64,000 bases of DNA from Peribacillus simplex (GCF_900156045.1 NZ_FTMX01000008.1:156572-220571); one strand, 5' to 3'; shown: positions 28,853 through 39,232, counted from the stretch's first letter. The notes: generated from the letters alone by a model not told the origin. Program-made: numbers and translations.

Positions 28853-30844
28853 TCACGGAGTAACGATATTAACCTTTGGTTGAAATTGATCCAGCAAAGA
28901 CAAGAAATCTACAAACTGCTCTTTATCACCGGAAATGGAAACGTTACCTGCTGCTTCCATCTTGGATAAATCTTCACGTCCTAGAGCAATTTGATAAAAG
29001 GTTAGTCTATCCATTGTTAATGCTGCATCAGGGTTGGACGCCATTTTCCCTTTCTTGAAATTCAATACTGAATTATCTAGATCAATCATGTAATTGGTTT
29101 TCGAATCCTTAAATGTAATATTGAATGTCATATTTTTATTTTCCGCTTTTGTTCCGTTTAATTTAATGGACAAGAATTTCAGGAAATCATCCATTGGCAT
29201 ATTGAGCAGCGTATCAAGACTCATCATTCCGCCAGTTCCCTTGGAGTCTGCCACACCATTCCTTAACTCATCTGCGCCGGTAAGATAGAAATTACGCCAC
29301 ACAGCAGATTCAGCTGTGTATCCTAATTGTTCATAAGCATTAGCCAGTAAATTTTTTGCTTCTGTATTCTTGGGGTTAGCCATGACTACATGCTTTAAGA
29401 CTTGAGCCACCCAGCGATATTCCCCTTTTTTATAATCAAGTTTTGCCCGTTTAATGACCTTCTTTTCCCCACCCATATACTCCACATATTTAGCGCCCGA
29501 TTCCTCTTGTGGTAAAGTATCCAAGTCGGATGGATTAGCGTTGAAATATCCTAAATAAAAGTTGTACACCGCTTTTACGTTGTGTTTCAATGTTCCGTAA
29601 TACCCCCGATTGGCCCAAACTTTATCCAACTTTTCAGGAAGCTTTAACTTTTCCGCGATTTCATCAGGTGTGAGTCCTAAATTAGCTAATCGTATGGTTT
29701 GGTCATGAATATATTTATACAAATCACGCTGACTTTCCAACTGCTCCAGAACATGGTCTTTTCCCCATATGGGCCATGTATGGGCGGTAACCATAGCATC
29801 TATATCTTCATTTCCAAACAGATCGACTGTTTCATCAAGTGCTTTCACCCATTTCAAGGTATCCCTGGTTTTAGCTCCCCTTAATGTATAAATGTTATGT
29901 AACGTGTGTCCGGTGTTTTCGGCTACCACTAAAGTTTTGTAATCTTTGATATAATAATGCATCTCTGATGGAGCTTCTGAATCCGGCGTCAATAAAAACT
30001 TAAATGCTATTCCGTCTATTTCCACCGTTTGAATATCATCCTTTACTTCCATTGTTGGAGGTAAATAGCTAAAAGTTCCGTTACTTAATCCCGGGCCAAT
30101 ACCAGAAGTAACAAACCCTCTATCATTTGCGGGTAAAAGATTTCCAAACATATAACCTGCACGGCGAGACATTATATTACCTAAAAGAATATTTTCACTT
30201 AGCGCTTCATCGTTAAAACCTTCGGGAACAATAATGGGCACCTTAGCTGGATTTTCAGCGTACTGAGCAATGCCTTTTATACCACCAAAGTGATCCGCAT
30301 GACTATGACTAATAACAATGGCACTTACCGGTTTTTTGGGTCGATGTTCAAAATAAAGCTCCATCGCTGCTTTGGCCGTTTCAATTGTAGAAAGTGTATC
30401 CAAAACTATTAATCCAGTTTTTCCTTCCACAATGGTAAGTACTGATAAATCCTGGCCCCGAACTTGATAAACGCCATCTACCACTTTAAATAAGCCTGTT
30501 ATATTTTGTAATTGTGCCTGCCTCCACAAGCTAGGGTTTACAGTATTACTTGCCGGCTGATCTTCTTTGATGAATGAATATCGATTACTATCCCATACTA
30601 CGTCACCTTTTGAATTCTTTATTGGATTCATGTTCAAGGGTGCAATGAATCCTTTATGTGCATCCTTAAAATCTTCCTTGTCTTTAAAATTCAACTGTTC
30701 ATAAAAAGCTTTATTTGCTGAAATAGTTGCATTTGTTGCTGGCATTGGCTCATCAGATGATGCATTTGTAATAGTAGATCCTGCGAGTATAGCAAAAACA
30801 ATGGGAACGGAAACAATTCCTTTAATAATAGATACTTTGGACAT
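28853..30844 (-). CDS. secreted linear alkylsulfatase (SdsA-like metallo-beta-lactamase fold)
   Basis: It hydrolyses alkyl sulfates such as SDS to alcohol and sulfate. The 663 residues start with a signal peptide (hydrophobic core at residues 8-25, cleavage likely near NAS at 27-29). The zinc motif HSHADH is at 180-185, and further ligands are likely in AENTGHTLHN. A helical dimerisation domain follows (about 400-520) and an SCP2-like lipid-binding domain ends the protein. This is the SdsA1/YjcS architecture. The start follows AAAGGGG. Flanked by two MFS carriers on the same strand. Confidence 0.9.
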   Translation of the reverse strand: MSKVSIIKGIVSVPIVFAILAGSTITNASSDEPMPATNATISANKAFYEQLNFKDKEDFKDAHKGFIAPLNMNPIKNSKGDVVWDSNRYSFIKEDQPASNTVNPSLWRQAQLQNITGLFKVVDGVYQVRGQDLSVLTIVEGKTGLIVLDTLSTIETAKAAMELYFEHRPKKPVSAIVISHSHADHFGGIKGIAQYAENPAKVPIIVPEGFNDEALSENILLGNIMSRRAGYMFGNLLPANDRGFVTSGIGPGLSNGTFSYLPPTMEVKDDIQTVEIDGIAFKFLLTPDSEAPSEMHYYIKDYKTLVVAENTGHTLHNIYTLRGAKTRDTLKWVKALDETVDLFGNEDIDAMVTAHTWPIWGKDHVLEQLESQRDLYKYIHDQTIRLANLGLTPDEIAEKLKLPEKLDKVWANRGYYGTLKHNVKAVYNFYLGYFNANPSDLDTLPQEESGAKYVEYMGGEKKVIKRAKLDYKKGEYRWVAQVLKHVVMANPKNTEAKNLLANAYEQLGYTAESAVWRNFYLTGADELRNGVADSKGTGGMMSLDTLLNMPMDDFLKFLSIKLNGTKAENKNMTFNITFKDSKTNYMIDLDNSVLNFKKGKMASNPDAALTMDRLTFYQIALGREDLSKMEAAGNVSISGDKEQFVDFLSLLDQFQPKVNIVTP

Positions 30845-31255
30845 CTCATACCCCTTTCTCGATTGAATAAGCAGATATCATGTCTATATTCCGTTTGTCG
30901 AAGAAGTAAACTTTCTCTTTTTATAGAAATTTTTAGAATAATATGAATTTATTTTATAATTAATTAGCCATTAAGTATATTTCCTATTTCTAATAGTAAC
31001 TTCAATTTTATTTATATATAAACTGCTTGTTTCCATAATGAAATTCGTTTGTTAGGCTATTTAAGCAATGTAGTTTGCAATATAAGTAGAACCCTTTGAG
31101 ATAGTTTTTCTTGTTAAATGAAAATTTCTAAAGTGTATTCGTAATGCCCATTTAGTTATACATTACTAAAAAAGGTGAGTTAGCTGGATACCCAAATACA
31201 AAAATGCCCCTCTCGATTGAGAAGAGCTTTTATAAACTGTATAACCTTTAACTAT
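30845..31255. other. intergenic with a terminator hairpin, no gene seen
   Basis: AT-rich spacer between alkylsulfatase and the second MFS gene. At about 31203-31232 the minus strand has CTCTTCTC-AATC-GAGAGGGG followed by CATTTTTG, a plausible terminator for the MFS gene. Confidence 0.6.
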
Positions 31256-32524
31256 TTAACTTGTAGAAGTTTTTGCTTTTTTATCTATTAATTCATTTGA
31301 ATAACATAACCCTGTATCTGGTTTAACGAAGATTGAGAACAAGATTCCGAAAATTAGAAGTAAGCCCGCGGCTAATAAGATGGAATATGCAAAACCAAGC
31401 GATACGTTTTCTCCTGCTGACTGGACAAGCACACCAGTGATAACAGGTCCAATCATCCCTGCTATATTCATAAACGATGTGCCAAGGCTCGTCATTAATC
31501 CTGAACGGTCAGGCAGCAACTGCATTAATACCTGCGGACTAATCGCTAAAATTGTATAAGCAAAGCCTTTAGCCATGCTAAGAGCGATTGTTATCCAGAT
31601 AGGAGAATGAAAAATCGTGATGGAAGCAAGAAACATGCCTGCTACTATTAATGAAATTCCTGCAAAGTATATACGTGATGTCCGAAAATTGTGATTCTTT
31701 TTATATAAACGATCCGAAAGAGTTGAAATAAAAACTGATACGATAACAGAGCCAATTCCAATAATCAATGCGGTATATCCCATTTGCATCGGTTTCATCT
31801 CTACGACTTTAGTAAGATAACTAGGCATCCATAGTCCCAGCCACATCGTTAACCAAACACCTGAAAACGCTGCCAATAATGTAAATAGGCATGTAGGCGA
31901 CCTTAAAATGACAAAGAACTCTGACCATGCAAATTTGGGTGGAGCTAATTTTACATGATTTACATCCACTTTTAAAGAATGAGTTTCAGGTAATAGCATC
32001 CAAATAATCAGAAAAACCACACTGAGTAATCCAAGAGAAGCAAATCCAATACGCCATCCAAATTTTTCGATAAGCATAACTAAAATAGGGGCTGATGCTA
32101 AGGTACCTAACATACTTCCAGCGTTTACAATTGAAATAGCCATACCTCTTGATTCAGGCTTAAACCATTTACTTACGTGACTTATAGCTGTTGGAGCAAA
32201 GGGACCTTCCCCTATACCAAGCAAAACACGATAGGCAACCAACATAGGGAGGCCTGCAATGGCAAATGCTCCAAATTGTAAAATAGACCAACTTGCTAAC
32301 ATTACTGCAATAATTTTTTTTGTTCCAATTCTATCTGACCATGCTGCTCCTAAGATGCCAGATATTGAAAAGAGCCAGAAAAAACTACTTCCTATTAACC
32401 CCCACTGTGTATATGTGAGATTAAATTCACTCATAATAGATTCTGCAGCATACCCTATGATTGATTTATCTGCAAAGTTAATGGCCATGGTAAAAAATAA
32501 AAATACTAATACATACCAGCGCAT
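31256..32524 (-). CDS. MFS transporter, anion:cation symporter-like
   Basis: A 422-residue, 12-helix carrier. The N-terminal NFADKSIIGYAAESI, SDRIGTKKI, the motif RVLLGIGEGPFAPTAISH and a long central loop match the same ACS family as the MFS gene at 27.3 kb, but the two differ clearly in sequence. The start follows TAGGAGGG. A cre box lies about 80 bases upstream. It probably imports an organic anion; the substrate is unknown. Confidence 0.88.
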   Translation of the reverse strand: MRWYVLVFLFFTMAINFADKSIIGYAAESIMSEFNLTYTQWGLIGSSFFWLFSISGILGAAWSDRIGTKKIIAVMLASWSILQFGAFAIAGLPMLVAYRVLLGIGEGPFAPTAISHVSKWFKPESRGMAISIVNAGSMLGTLASAPILVMLIEKFGWRIGFASLGLLSVVFLIIWMLLPETHSLKVDVNHVKLAPPKFAWSEFFVILRSPTCLFTLLAAFSGVWLTMWLGLWMPSYLTKVVEMKPMQMGYTALIIGIGSVIVSVFISTLSDRLYKKNHNFRTSRIYFAGISLIVAGMFLASITIFHSPIWITIALSMAKGFAYTILAISPQVLMQLLPDRSGLMTSLGTSFMNIAGMIGPVITGVLVQSAGENVSLGFAYSILLAAGLLLIFGILFSIFVKPDTGLCYSNELIDKKAKTSTS

Positions 32525-32604
32525 ATTTTTTTCACCCTCCTATAAAATACAAAATCCATTAACAAGATTTTTACCTTTCTCTATGAAATTCTGTCGGCAC
32601 ACGG

Positions 32605-32618
32605 TTAAAGCGCTTACA
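32605..32618 (+). promoter_or_regulatory. cre box (CcpA site) upstream of the second MFS gene
   Basis: TTAAAGCGCTTACA, 81 bases before the MFS start, shares AAGCGCTTACA with the box at 28606. Both carriers and perhaps the alkylsulfatase are therefore likely under carbon catabolite control. The rest of the gap 32525-32824 shows no gene. Confidence 0.65.
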
Positions 32619-32824
32619 AAACAAATGAACCTTTTTTATTTTCGGAAGAGCAAATAGATGTGTACGAAAAATTCACTGTATTAAAAGGGACGGGATGAAA
32701 TTTATAATCAACACTTAAGTGCAGGCCTACTACAAATAAAATACTCTTTTTATTCAGTCAATTTCTGTCGGATGAATTTATAAAATTCCTAAAATCTGGG
32801 TTTCACCCAACTTTTTGGTAGTCA

Positions 32825-33646
32825 TTAAAACTTGATTACGTCTAAATCATTCGGGACAAAAATATCACCACTGAATACGTTTTCAGCTTCAGCTAGTACT
32901 TTCTTAGGGTTCATCTTAGGCAAGAAATGAGTTAATACCAATGAAGTGACCTTAGCCTTTTCTGCCGTTGAAGCTGCCTGTGCAGGTGTACAGTGTTCTT
33001 TTTGCAGGTTCGCCCATATTTTTTCTGCATTTTCCATTTGATCACCCTCAATTAATGTGAGAGCTGAGTCATGAATAATCATGTCAGCTCCCTCTGCCAA
33101 CTTGGCAAGACCGTCTGTCGGAGGTGCCGTATCACCAGAAAAAACAATTGATTTTCCATCTTTTTCAAACCGGTAAGCAAATGTCGGGACATTGTGATTC
33201 ATACGGGCGCAGGTAATTTCAATCGGTAAATCTAAAGCGACAGTAGATGGAACTTCAATTTCAATGATTTTCACATCGTATATTCCTGCTTCAGGTCTTC
33301 CGAGTGACATGCGATAAGCAATATCTTCTTTTAGCATATCTAATAACAATTCATGCATCTTTTTTGTACCTAAAGGCCCAACAATTGTCAGTTCACGTCT
33401 CCCTTCAACCCAACCACTAATTAAGAAGTTGGCATATCCCAAAATATGGTCAGCATGTAGATGTGTAAAAAACACATACTTCACCTCCTGCGGAGGAATC
33501 CCAGATTTAACTAATTGCATCGTTGCTCCTTCACCGCAGTCAACCAATATTGGCAAATTGCCCATGATTAACAGTTGTGCCGATGGTATCCTTTCTGAAT
33601 TTAATCTAGGACTTCCTGTACCAAGCATAATTACTGAGTTATTCAT
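32825..33646 (-). CDS. RNase Z/arylsulfatase-type metallo-beta-lactamase hydrolase
   Basis: About 273 residues. The zinc motif THLHADH is at residues 61-67, later SGDTAPP and the terminal-third LVLTHFLP supply further ligands, and the order is that of RNase Z and AtsA-type arylsulfatases. I choose ATG 33646 behind GGGAGAGG; the longer frame to 33727 has no ribosome site. A housekeeping tRNase Z would not normally sit here; with an alkylsulfatase next to it, a sulfate- or phosphodiester hydrolase is plausible. Confidence 0.8.
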   Translation of the reverse strand: MNNSVIMLGTGSPRLNSERIPSAQLLIMGNLPILVDCGEGATMQLVKSGIPPQEVKYVFFTHLHADHILGYANFLISGWVEGRRELTIVGPLGTKKMHELLLDMLKEDIAYRMSLGRPEAGIYDVKIIEIEVPSTVALDLPIEITCARMNHNVPTFAYRFEKDGKSIVFSGDTAPPTDGLAKLAEGADMIIHDSALTLIEGDQMENAEKIWANLQKEHCTPAQAASTAEKAKVTSLVLTHFLPKMNPKKVLAEAENVFSGDIFVPNDLDVIKF

Positions 33647-33815
33647 ATTCCTCTCCCTTTCTTTTCTTTTTGACCAAAATGGATTAAAGTGGCTATATAT
33701 ATATAATGGACTAACGTTAATCATCAACTTTAGTCCATTTTGGTTTTAAATAATCTATATTGTTACTTTATCTTGAATTTTTTAAAAAATCAATCTTTTT
33801 TCTGAGCTGTTATAT

Positions 33816-35009
33816 TTAATCTAGGAAATATGAATCAAAGATCAAAATGGCTGAGCCTACAGCTGCCGCGTTTTCTTTGAGTTTCCCCTGTGTGAATATC
33901 ACCTCTTTTTCTTTCTGAATATTTTTTTTCGTATACTCAATCACTTTTATAAAATAATCCTTATAGTCATAAATAAACGGCCCATTTAAGATAACTAAAT
34001 CAGGATTGAAAAGATTAATTAAATTAGAAAGACCAATCCCTAAATATTGGGAAGACCGTATTATTACGTCCTCAGTTATTTTGTCCCCTTGCAGAAAGTA
34101 TTCCATCATATCATTAAGCGATGCTTTCTGAAAAAGCTCATCATTCATGTTTCCTACTAATCCTTTTACTTTATTCAATTCATTCAATATACCTTTAAAT
34201 GATGTGTATGCAACAATGCAACCCCGCTTACCACAGGAACACACATTGCCATCCACATCAATAATCATATGGCCATAGCCGTTTGTACTCACATAATTTT
34301 CCTGCAGAATTTCCCCATTCATAATGATTCCGCAATCCATACCCCAGCCGCCACTAACGCAAAAAAGAATGTTTTTATGTACAGAATTTGCCGCATGATA
34401 CTCAGCTGTTGCAGCCGCATTTGAACTTTTTTCCAGTATTACTCTTACTGGGAATTTTTCCTGTATCATTTTCACAATGTGAACATTACCCCAGTTTGCT
34501 TCGAGAAGCGATTCGGGTTTCAAGATAATCCCATCATTCCGATTCAGAGGGCCGGTTGTGACAATACCGATTCCCAAAAGTTTTTCCTCATCAATATCGA
34601 ACATCTCCATAAATCTCTGAATTATATTTTCCACTTTCATAATAACAAATTCTGGTGTGTGGATTGAGGTCATGGCAAACGACTCTTGGTCTATCTGATT
34701 GTATCTTAAATCCACCAGTACAACATTAGTCTTCATTCTAGAAATGTGTATACCAATGATAAAATTACTTTCTTGTTCCACATCGTACAATATAGGTGGG
34801 CGGCCAATTGATTTCTCCTCAAATCCGCTTTCCTTGATTAAATTGTTTTTTAAAAGCTCATCTATCATACGAACTAACGTTGTTTTTTTGATGTTTGTCA
34901 TCTCGATTAATTCATTTTTATTAATTGGTCCATATTTATGTATTAGTAAATATAATTTTTTTAACTCCTGTTTTTTCGAAGTTGGTTTTTCAAAAAATAG
35001 TTTTAACAC
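33816..35009 (-). CDS. ROK-family transcriptional regulator (NagC/XylR type)
   Basis: The 397 residues have an N-terminal winged HTH (about 15-70: GPINKNELIEMTNIKKTTLV) and a sugar-kinase-like ROK domain with the zinc motif CSCGKRGC at 257-264. The usual GExGH segment reads GYGHM, so the Glu is replaced by Tyr; the protein is unlikely to be an active kinase. GTG start after GCAGGTGA. It may sense a sugar or sugar acid for the MFS/hydrolase genes downstream on the same strand. Confidence 0.88.
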   Translation of the reverse strand: MLKLFFEKPTSKKQELKKLYLLIHKYGPINKNELIEMTNIKKTTLVRMIDELLKNNLIKESGFEEKSIGRPPILYDVEQESNFIIGIHISRMKTNVVLVDLRYNQIDQESFAMTSIHTPEFVIMKVENIIQRFMEMFDIDEEKLLGIGIVTTGPLNRNDGIILKPESLLEANWGNVHIVKMIQEKFPVRVILEKSSNAAATAEYHAANSVHKNILFCVSGGWGMDCGIIMNGEILQENYVSTNGYGHMIIDVDGNVCSCGKRGCIVAYTSFKGILNELNKVKGLVGNMNDELFQKASLNDMMEYFLQGDKITEDVIIRSSQYLGIGLSNLINLFNPDLVILNGPFIYDYKDYFIKVIEYTKKNIQKEKEVIFTQGKLKENAAAVGSAILIFDSYFLD

Positions 35010-35148
35010 TTTGTCACCTGCTTAAAAGAATTACTTTCACCTTAAATTTACCACAAAACGATCCATAATAGTCTAACCTAAAACGATTGAAAATCTCTTT
35101 TAAATGAAAGAAAGGTTAGTGTATAAAAAAGATAATGCCTTTCCTTTC

Positions 35149-36027
35149 TTATTGAAGGAAATTAACAAATTTAGACACCCCAATTTTATTAAAACGATTG
35201 TTTTTCCTGACTAGCCATAAATTTCTTGTTATATCTATCCTGGAAATACCCACTTCCCGCAAAAAGCCTTGCTCCAATTCCCTGGCCACTGTCAACCTTG
35301 GCAAAATGCTGATTCCAAGTCCAGCTTCAACCGCACTTTTTATCGCTTGTGTGCTGCCAATCTCCATGTAGCTGTCTATTTTTTCTAAAACTCCATGCTC
35401 CCTTAACATGTTTTCTACTATAAGCCGTGTTCCTGAAATGGATTCACGCCATATCATCCTTTCATTCCCCAATTCCTCAAGCTGGATTTCTTTTCTGTCT
35501 TTCCATGGGTGATCGGACGGACATACCAATATCAATTCGTCCTCTGCGAACTTGTCTACAATAAAATCGCCGTTTTCCACAAGTCCTTCCACCAAGGCCA
35601 AATCAATGACATCGTTTGAAAGATCCTCAAGAACCCGGGGGGTATTTTTTATCGTTAATGTCACTTTTATTTCAGGCTGTTGTTTTTTGAATCTCCCAAG
35701 CAAGCTCGGTAACAAATACTCACCGATAGTCAAGGATGCCCCTACTATTAGGTTTGCATTGTACTTGCCAGTGGATTGCTGAATCACTTCTTTTGAATGG
35801 TTGAAGTCATTTACAATAGCTTTTGCAAAAGGGTATAACAACTTTCCTGCCTCTGTAACTCTCAGCCTTCCTTCCTCACGGTCGAATAACAAAGTGTTAT
35901 AATAATTTTCCAGTTGATGGATTTGTCTGGTTACAGCGGGTTGAGATAGGAAACTTAACCTCGCTGCCTGGCTTATGCTTCCTTCATCCACCACTAAACA
36001 AAACATTTTTAGATTTTCTAATTTCAA
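35149..36027 (-). CDS. LysR-family regulator, divergent from the chromate transporter pair
   Basis: A 292-residue LTTR: HTH at residues 1-60 (MKLENLKMFCLVVDEGSISQ, SQPAVTRQIHQLE) and an effector domain after residue 85. I choose TTG 36027, six bases after GGAGG, not the ATG at 36042 that forms part of that site. Divergent from two chrA-type genes with 254 bases between, so it is probably their regulator. Confidence 0.88.
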   Translation of the reverse strand: MKLENLKMFCLVVDEGSISQAARLSFLSQPAVTRQIHQLENYYNTLLFDREEGRLRVTEAGKLLYPFAKAIVNDFNHSKEVIQQSTGKYNANLIVGASLTIGEYLLPSLLGRFKKQQPEIKVTLTIKNTPRVLEDLSNDVIDLALVEGLVENGDFIVDKFAEDELILVCPSDHPWKDRKEIQLEELGNERMIWRESISGTRLIVENMLREHGVLEKIDSYMEIGSTQAIKSAVEAGLGISILPRLTVARELEQGFLREVGISRIDITRNLWLVRKNNRFNKIGVSKFVNFLQ

Positions 36028-36281
36028 GAAAACGACCTCCATGTTTTTAAATAGTTAATTAAAATGATAGCATCATAATGGTAAATGGTGAAATGAAAAA
36101 AGTGTGCCACATCCCTTAATAAGCGAGGCTATTAAATTATTGGCGACATTCTTTATAAAACGGATAAATCTTCTGGGTATAACGTTTTGTTATACCCGAT
36201 GATTTTGTTGCAATTTACCCATTCCTTTTTCTTTGATATGTTAGTAATAAGATTTAAACTTAGCGGCAAAGGAAGTGACTG

Positions 36282-36911
36282 ATGTCAATGAAAGGACAAT
36301 GGAAAACTCTATTCCATTTATTTTGGACCTTTTTTAAAATAGCACCTGTCACATTCGGAGGCGGGTTTGCGATGATCCCTTTAATCGAAAAAGAAGTGGT
36401 CGAAAAGAGGAAATGGATGAAAAGCGAAGAAGTTACGGATGTTTTTGCGTTATCTCAGTCCGTACCGGGAGCTGTCGCCATAAACTCCGCCACCTTTATC
36501 GGCCATCGAATTGCCGGAATGAGGGGGGCAATGGCAGCCATGATCGGTGTTTCATTACCTACCTTTTTAATTGTTCTGCTCCTAGGCATTTTGTATTTTT
36601 TCATTCAGGATAATCCGAAGATAGAATCCGCATTCATATCGATCAGAGCTTCCATAGTAGCCATCATCGCCTATGCGGCTATCAAGATAGGAAAAACGGC
36701 TGTTGTTGACAAATCAACTTTCTGTATTTTATTAGCAGGAATTCCAGTCCTCTTCTTTCTTCACCCTGTGATAGTTATAGTAGCAGGAGCTGTAGTGGGT
36801 ATCGTGACAATCTCCATTAAGAGAAAATTAGGATACGATGTCAAGCTGGACAGAAAAGATTTGACAAAAGTAGAAAATGATTTCGAACCTTTCATGGGTG
36901 CTGGCATATAG
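36282..36911 (+). CDS. chromate transporter, short-chain subunit 1
   Basis: A 209-residue membrane protein equal to one half of ChrA: TFFKIAPVTFGGGFAMIPLI with the conserved GGG, SQSVPGAVAINSATFIGHRIAG, then several hydrophobic helices. With the next gene it forms a split (heteromeric) chromate exporter like YwrB/YwrA (Chr3N/Chr3C) of B. subtilis. The physiological anion may be chromate or sulfate. The gap between the two genes is 47 bases. Confidence 0.9.
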   Translation: MSMKGQWKTLFHLFWTFFKIAPVTFGGGFAMIPLIEKEVVEKRKWMKSEEVTDVFALSQSVPGAVAINSATFIGHRIAGMRGAMAAMIGVSLPTFLIVLLLGILYFFIQDNPKIESAFISIRASIVAIIAYAAIKIGKTAVVDKSTFCILLAGIPVLFFLHPVIVIVAGAVVGIVTISIKRKLGYDVKLDRKDLTKVENDFEPFMGAGI

Positions 36912-36958
36912 TCAAATCAAAAAGGGTCTAACTAATTTTCAAGAAAGCGTGTGATAGA

Positions 36959-37504
36959 ATGATGGTATTGTGGGAGTTGTTCAGCACCTTCTTTATTATC
37001 GGCTTTGTATCGTTCGGAGGCGGATACGCCATGATTCCCGTAATAGAATCGGAAGTCTCACAGAATGGATGGATGACGACGCAACAATTTACCGATATAA
37101 TCGCCATTTCCGGGATGTCCCCAGGACCTGTCACAGCCAATAGTGCCATTCTCGTTGGCTATTCGACTGCTGGATTAGCTGGAGCCATATCATCCGCTCT
37201 CGGAATCTTGCTACCTGCTATTATATTCGTGACCGTTATAGCCACCTTCTTCAGCAAATTGAATCATTATCCCGTTATTCAATCCATGTTTTATGGATTA
37301 AGACCCATTGTCACTAGTCTAATCCTCTTTGCAGCAATCAGTTTAGCACTTTCCAATCATATGATAGCCCCGAACTTTTCATGGCATACGATAAGCTTAT
37401 TACTCGTTTTTGGATTATCGTTATTTGCCCTGATGAAATTACGCTGGCACCCAGTCTATGTAATTATTCTTTCTGGTTTAGTTGGGGTTGTCCTCTATTC
37501 ATGA
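36959..37504 (+). CDS. chromate transporter, short-chain subunit 2
   Basis: A 181-residue second half, homologous to the first: FFIIGFVSFGGGYAMIPVIE, SGMSPGPVTANSAILVGYSTAG, and a hydrophobic C-terminus. Same orientation as the first subunit; the pair must assemble to make a full transporter. The ribosome site is weak, so translation may depend on the upstream gene. Confidence 0.9.
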   Translation: MMVLWELFSTFFIIGFVSFGGGYAMIPVIESEVSQNGWMTTQQFTDIIAISGMSPGPVTANSAILVGYSTAGLAGAISSALGILLPAIIFVTVIATFFSKLNHYPVIQSMFYGLRPIVTSLILFAAISLALSNHMIAPNFSWHTISLLLVFGLSLFALMKLRWHPVYVIILSGLVGVVLYS

Positions 37505-37674
37505 CAAATGCCGCACGAAAAACCATTATCATTTTGGACCAGAATGAAGCAGTTATTTTGGTTATTGAAAATTGTTTACCATAAGAAATACCAAACAGAT
37601 AAATTGAAAACTGCCTTGATTACTTTTTGAACACTGATACTGACATATGGTGCGAAGATTTCACCCATAAAGAA

Positions 37675-37707
37675 AACACCCTGTATCCAATGATCCAGGG
37701 TGTTTTT
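37675..37707 (+). terminator. bidirectional terminator between chromate and NhaC genes
   Basis: AACACCCTG (37675-37683) pairs with CCAGGGTGTT (37695-37703), followed by TTT on plus and preceded by AAAA for the minus strand. It serves the convergent chromate and NhaC-type genes. Confidence 0.85.
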
Positions 37708-37724
37708 CATTTCCTATTCTCATT

Positions 37725-39041
37725 TTAAGAAGTCCGTTTCTTCGTTTCATCATTTCCCGACTGAAAACGTGGATAACCAATCAAGATGGCCACGACTCCA
37801 CAAAGTCCAATCAGTATTGGGTAATATGAATACGGCAAGATGCTTATCGGAGAGATCTTTGCTACCCCTGCTGCAACAAGCAGTTGTGCCCCATATGGAA
37901 TTAACCCTTGGATACAACAGGCAAAAACGTCAAGTAAGCTCGCCGATTTACGCGGATCAATCCCATACTTTTCAGCGATATTTTTGGCAAGTGGCCCAGC
38001 AATGATAATCGAAATCGTGTTATTTGCCGTTGAAAGGTTCGTCAAGCCAACAAGCCCGGCAATGCTGAATTCCGCCCCTTTTTTTGATTTGCTATTTCGG
38101 GTTACGAGTTGGAGTAGATAATCGATGCCACCATTATGTTTGATTACAGCAACCATACCTGCAATTAAAATGGCAAGGAAGGATATTTCATACATTCCCG
38201 CCATTCCTTCACCAACTTTTTGAATGACACCCAACGGTTGATAACTTCCATCAGCCAAGCCGATGATTCCGGCAAAGACGATTCCGATGGAAAGGACCAG
38301 GAACACATTGACTCCCGCCAATGCAGTGATCAATACGCAAAGGTATGGAAGAATCTTCACCCAATTATAAGAATTTTGGGTGATATCGGCTTGTTCACCC
38401 ATCGTTAATATTCCTAGGATAGTACATGTTATGATGGCAGCAGGTAAAACGATGAAAAAATTCACTTTAAACTTATCCTTCATTTTCGTTCCCTGTGTTC
38501 GAACTGCAGCGATTGTCGTATCTGAAATGAATGATAGGTTATCCCCAAACATCGCACCACCAATAACGGCCGCCATTGAAAAGGCAAGCGAAATATCGGT
38601 TTGTTCGCTAATTCCCACCCCGATAGGTGCTAGGGCTACAATCGTTCCCATGCTCGTCCCCATAGATAGAGAAATAAAACAAGCGATAATGAATATCCCT
38701 ACCATTAAAAGATTTTGCGGAAAAACGGCTAAAGCAAGATTCACTGTTGATTCAACTGCCCCCATGCCATTTGCAACTTCGGCAAAAGCGCCGGCTAAAA
38801 GGAAAATGATAACCATTAACATAATATTGGCGTCACCGGCACCTTTACAGAAAATATCAACCTTTTGATTTAAACTTTCTTTCCGGTTCATTGCCAATGC
38901 AGCTGCTGATGCAATAGAAATGGCTACAATCACCGGAAATGAATAAAAATCTTTAGTGACGATTCCGGACCCTATAAATAAAATTAAAAATACGACAAAT
39001 GGAATCAATGCCCATGGATTCCCTTTATTGTTTGCACTCAT
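37725..39041 (-). CDS. NhaC-superfamily antiporter, MetT-like, under S-box control
   Basis: The 438-residue polytopic carrier has the NhaC signatures SLSMGTSMGTIVALAPIG, GGAMFGDNLSFISDTT and GLTNLSTANNTISII. I choose ATG 39041 after AGAGGTG, not the GTG 39050 within that site. Upstream lie an SAM riboswitch and a terminator on the same strand. NhaC-type proteins behind S-boxes were named MetT, a predicted methionine transporter, in comparative-genomics work; without the riboswitch one would call it a malate/lactate or Na+/H+ antiporter. Single gene. Confidence 0.88.
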   Translation of the reverse strand: MSANNKGNPWALIPFVVFLILFIGSGIVTKDFYSFPVIVAISIASAAALAMNRKESLNQKVDIFCKGAGDANIMLMVIIFLLAGAFAEVANGMGAVESTVNLALAVFPQNLLMVGIFIIACFISLSMGTSMGTIVALAPIGVGISEQTDISLAFSMAAVIGGAMFGDNLSFISDTTIAAVRTQGTKMKDKFKVNFFIVLPAAIITCTILGILTMGEQADITQNSYNWVKILPYLCVLITALAGVNVFLVLSIGIVFAGIIGLADGSYQPLGVIQKVGEGMAGMYEISFLAILIAGMVAVIKHNGGIDYLLQLVTRNSKSKKGAEFSIAGLVGLTNLSTANNTISIIIAGPLAKNIAEKYGIDPRKSASLLDVFACCIQGLIPYGAQLLVAAGVAKISPISILPYSYYPILIGLCGVVAILIGYPRFQSGNDETKKRTS

Positions 39042-39171
39042 GATGTACACCTCTTTTTATTTTTCCCATGACATGTGTCATAGCTTTTATTCTTTTAACA
39101 GTTTTCGCAATTAGCACCAATTTGAATTTGATTCTCCAGTCATGGAGCTATGGCTAAAAAACTGTCGGCAT

Positions 39172-39212
39172 AAAAAAGACCCCTTCTATTAAACAGCAAG
39201 AAGAGGTCTTTT
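39172..39212 (-). terminator. S-box attenuator terminator
   Basis: On the minus strand AAAGACCTCTTCT pairs with AGAAGGGGTCTTT, then TTTA. It lies between the SAM riboswitch and the NhaC-type gene and is the off-state terminator. Confidence 0.85.
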
Positions 39213-39232
39213 AATTTATAAAAAACACCCTC

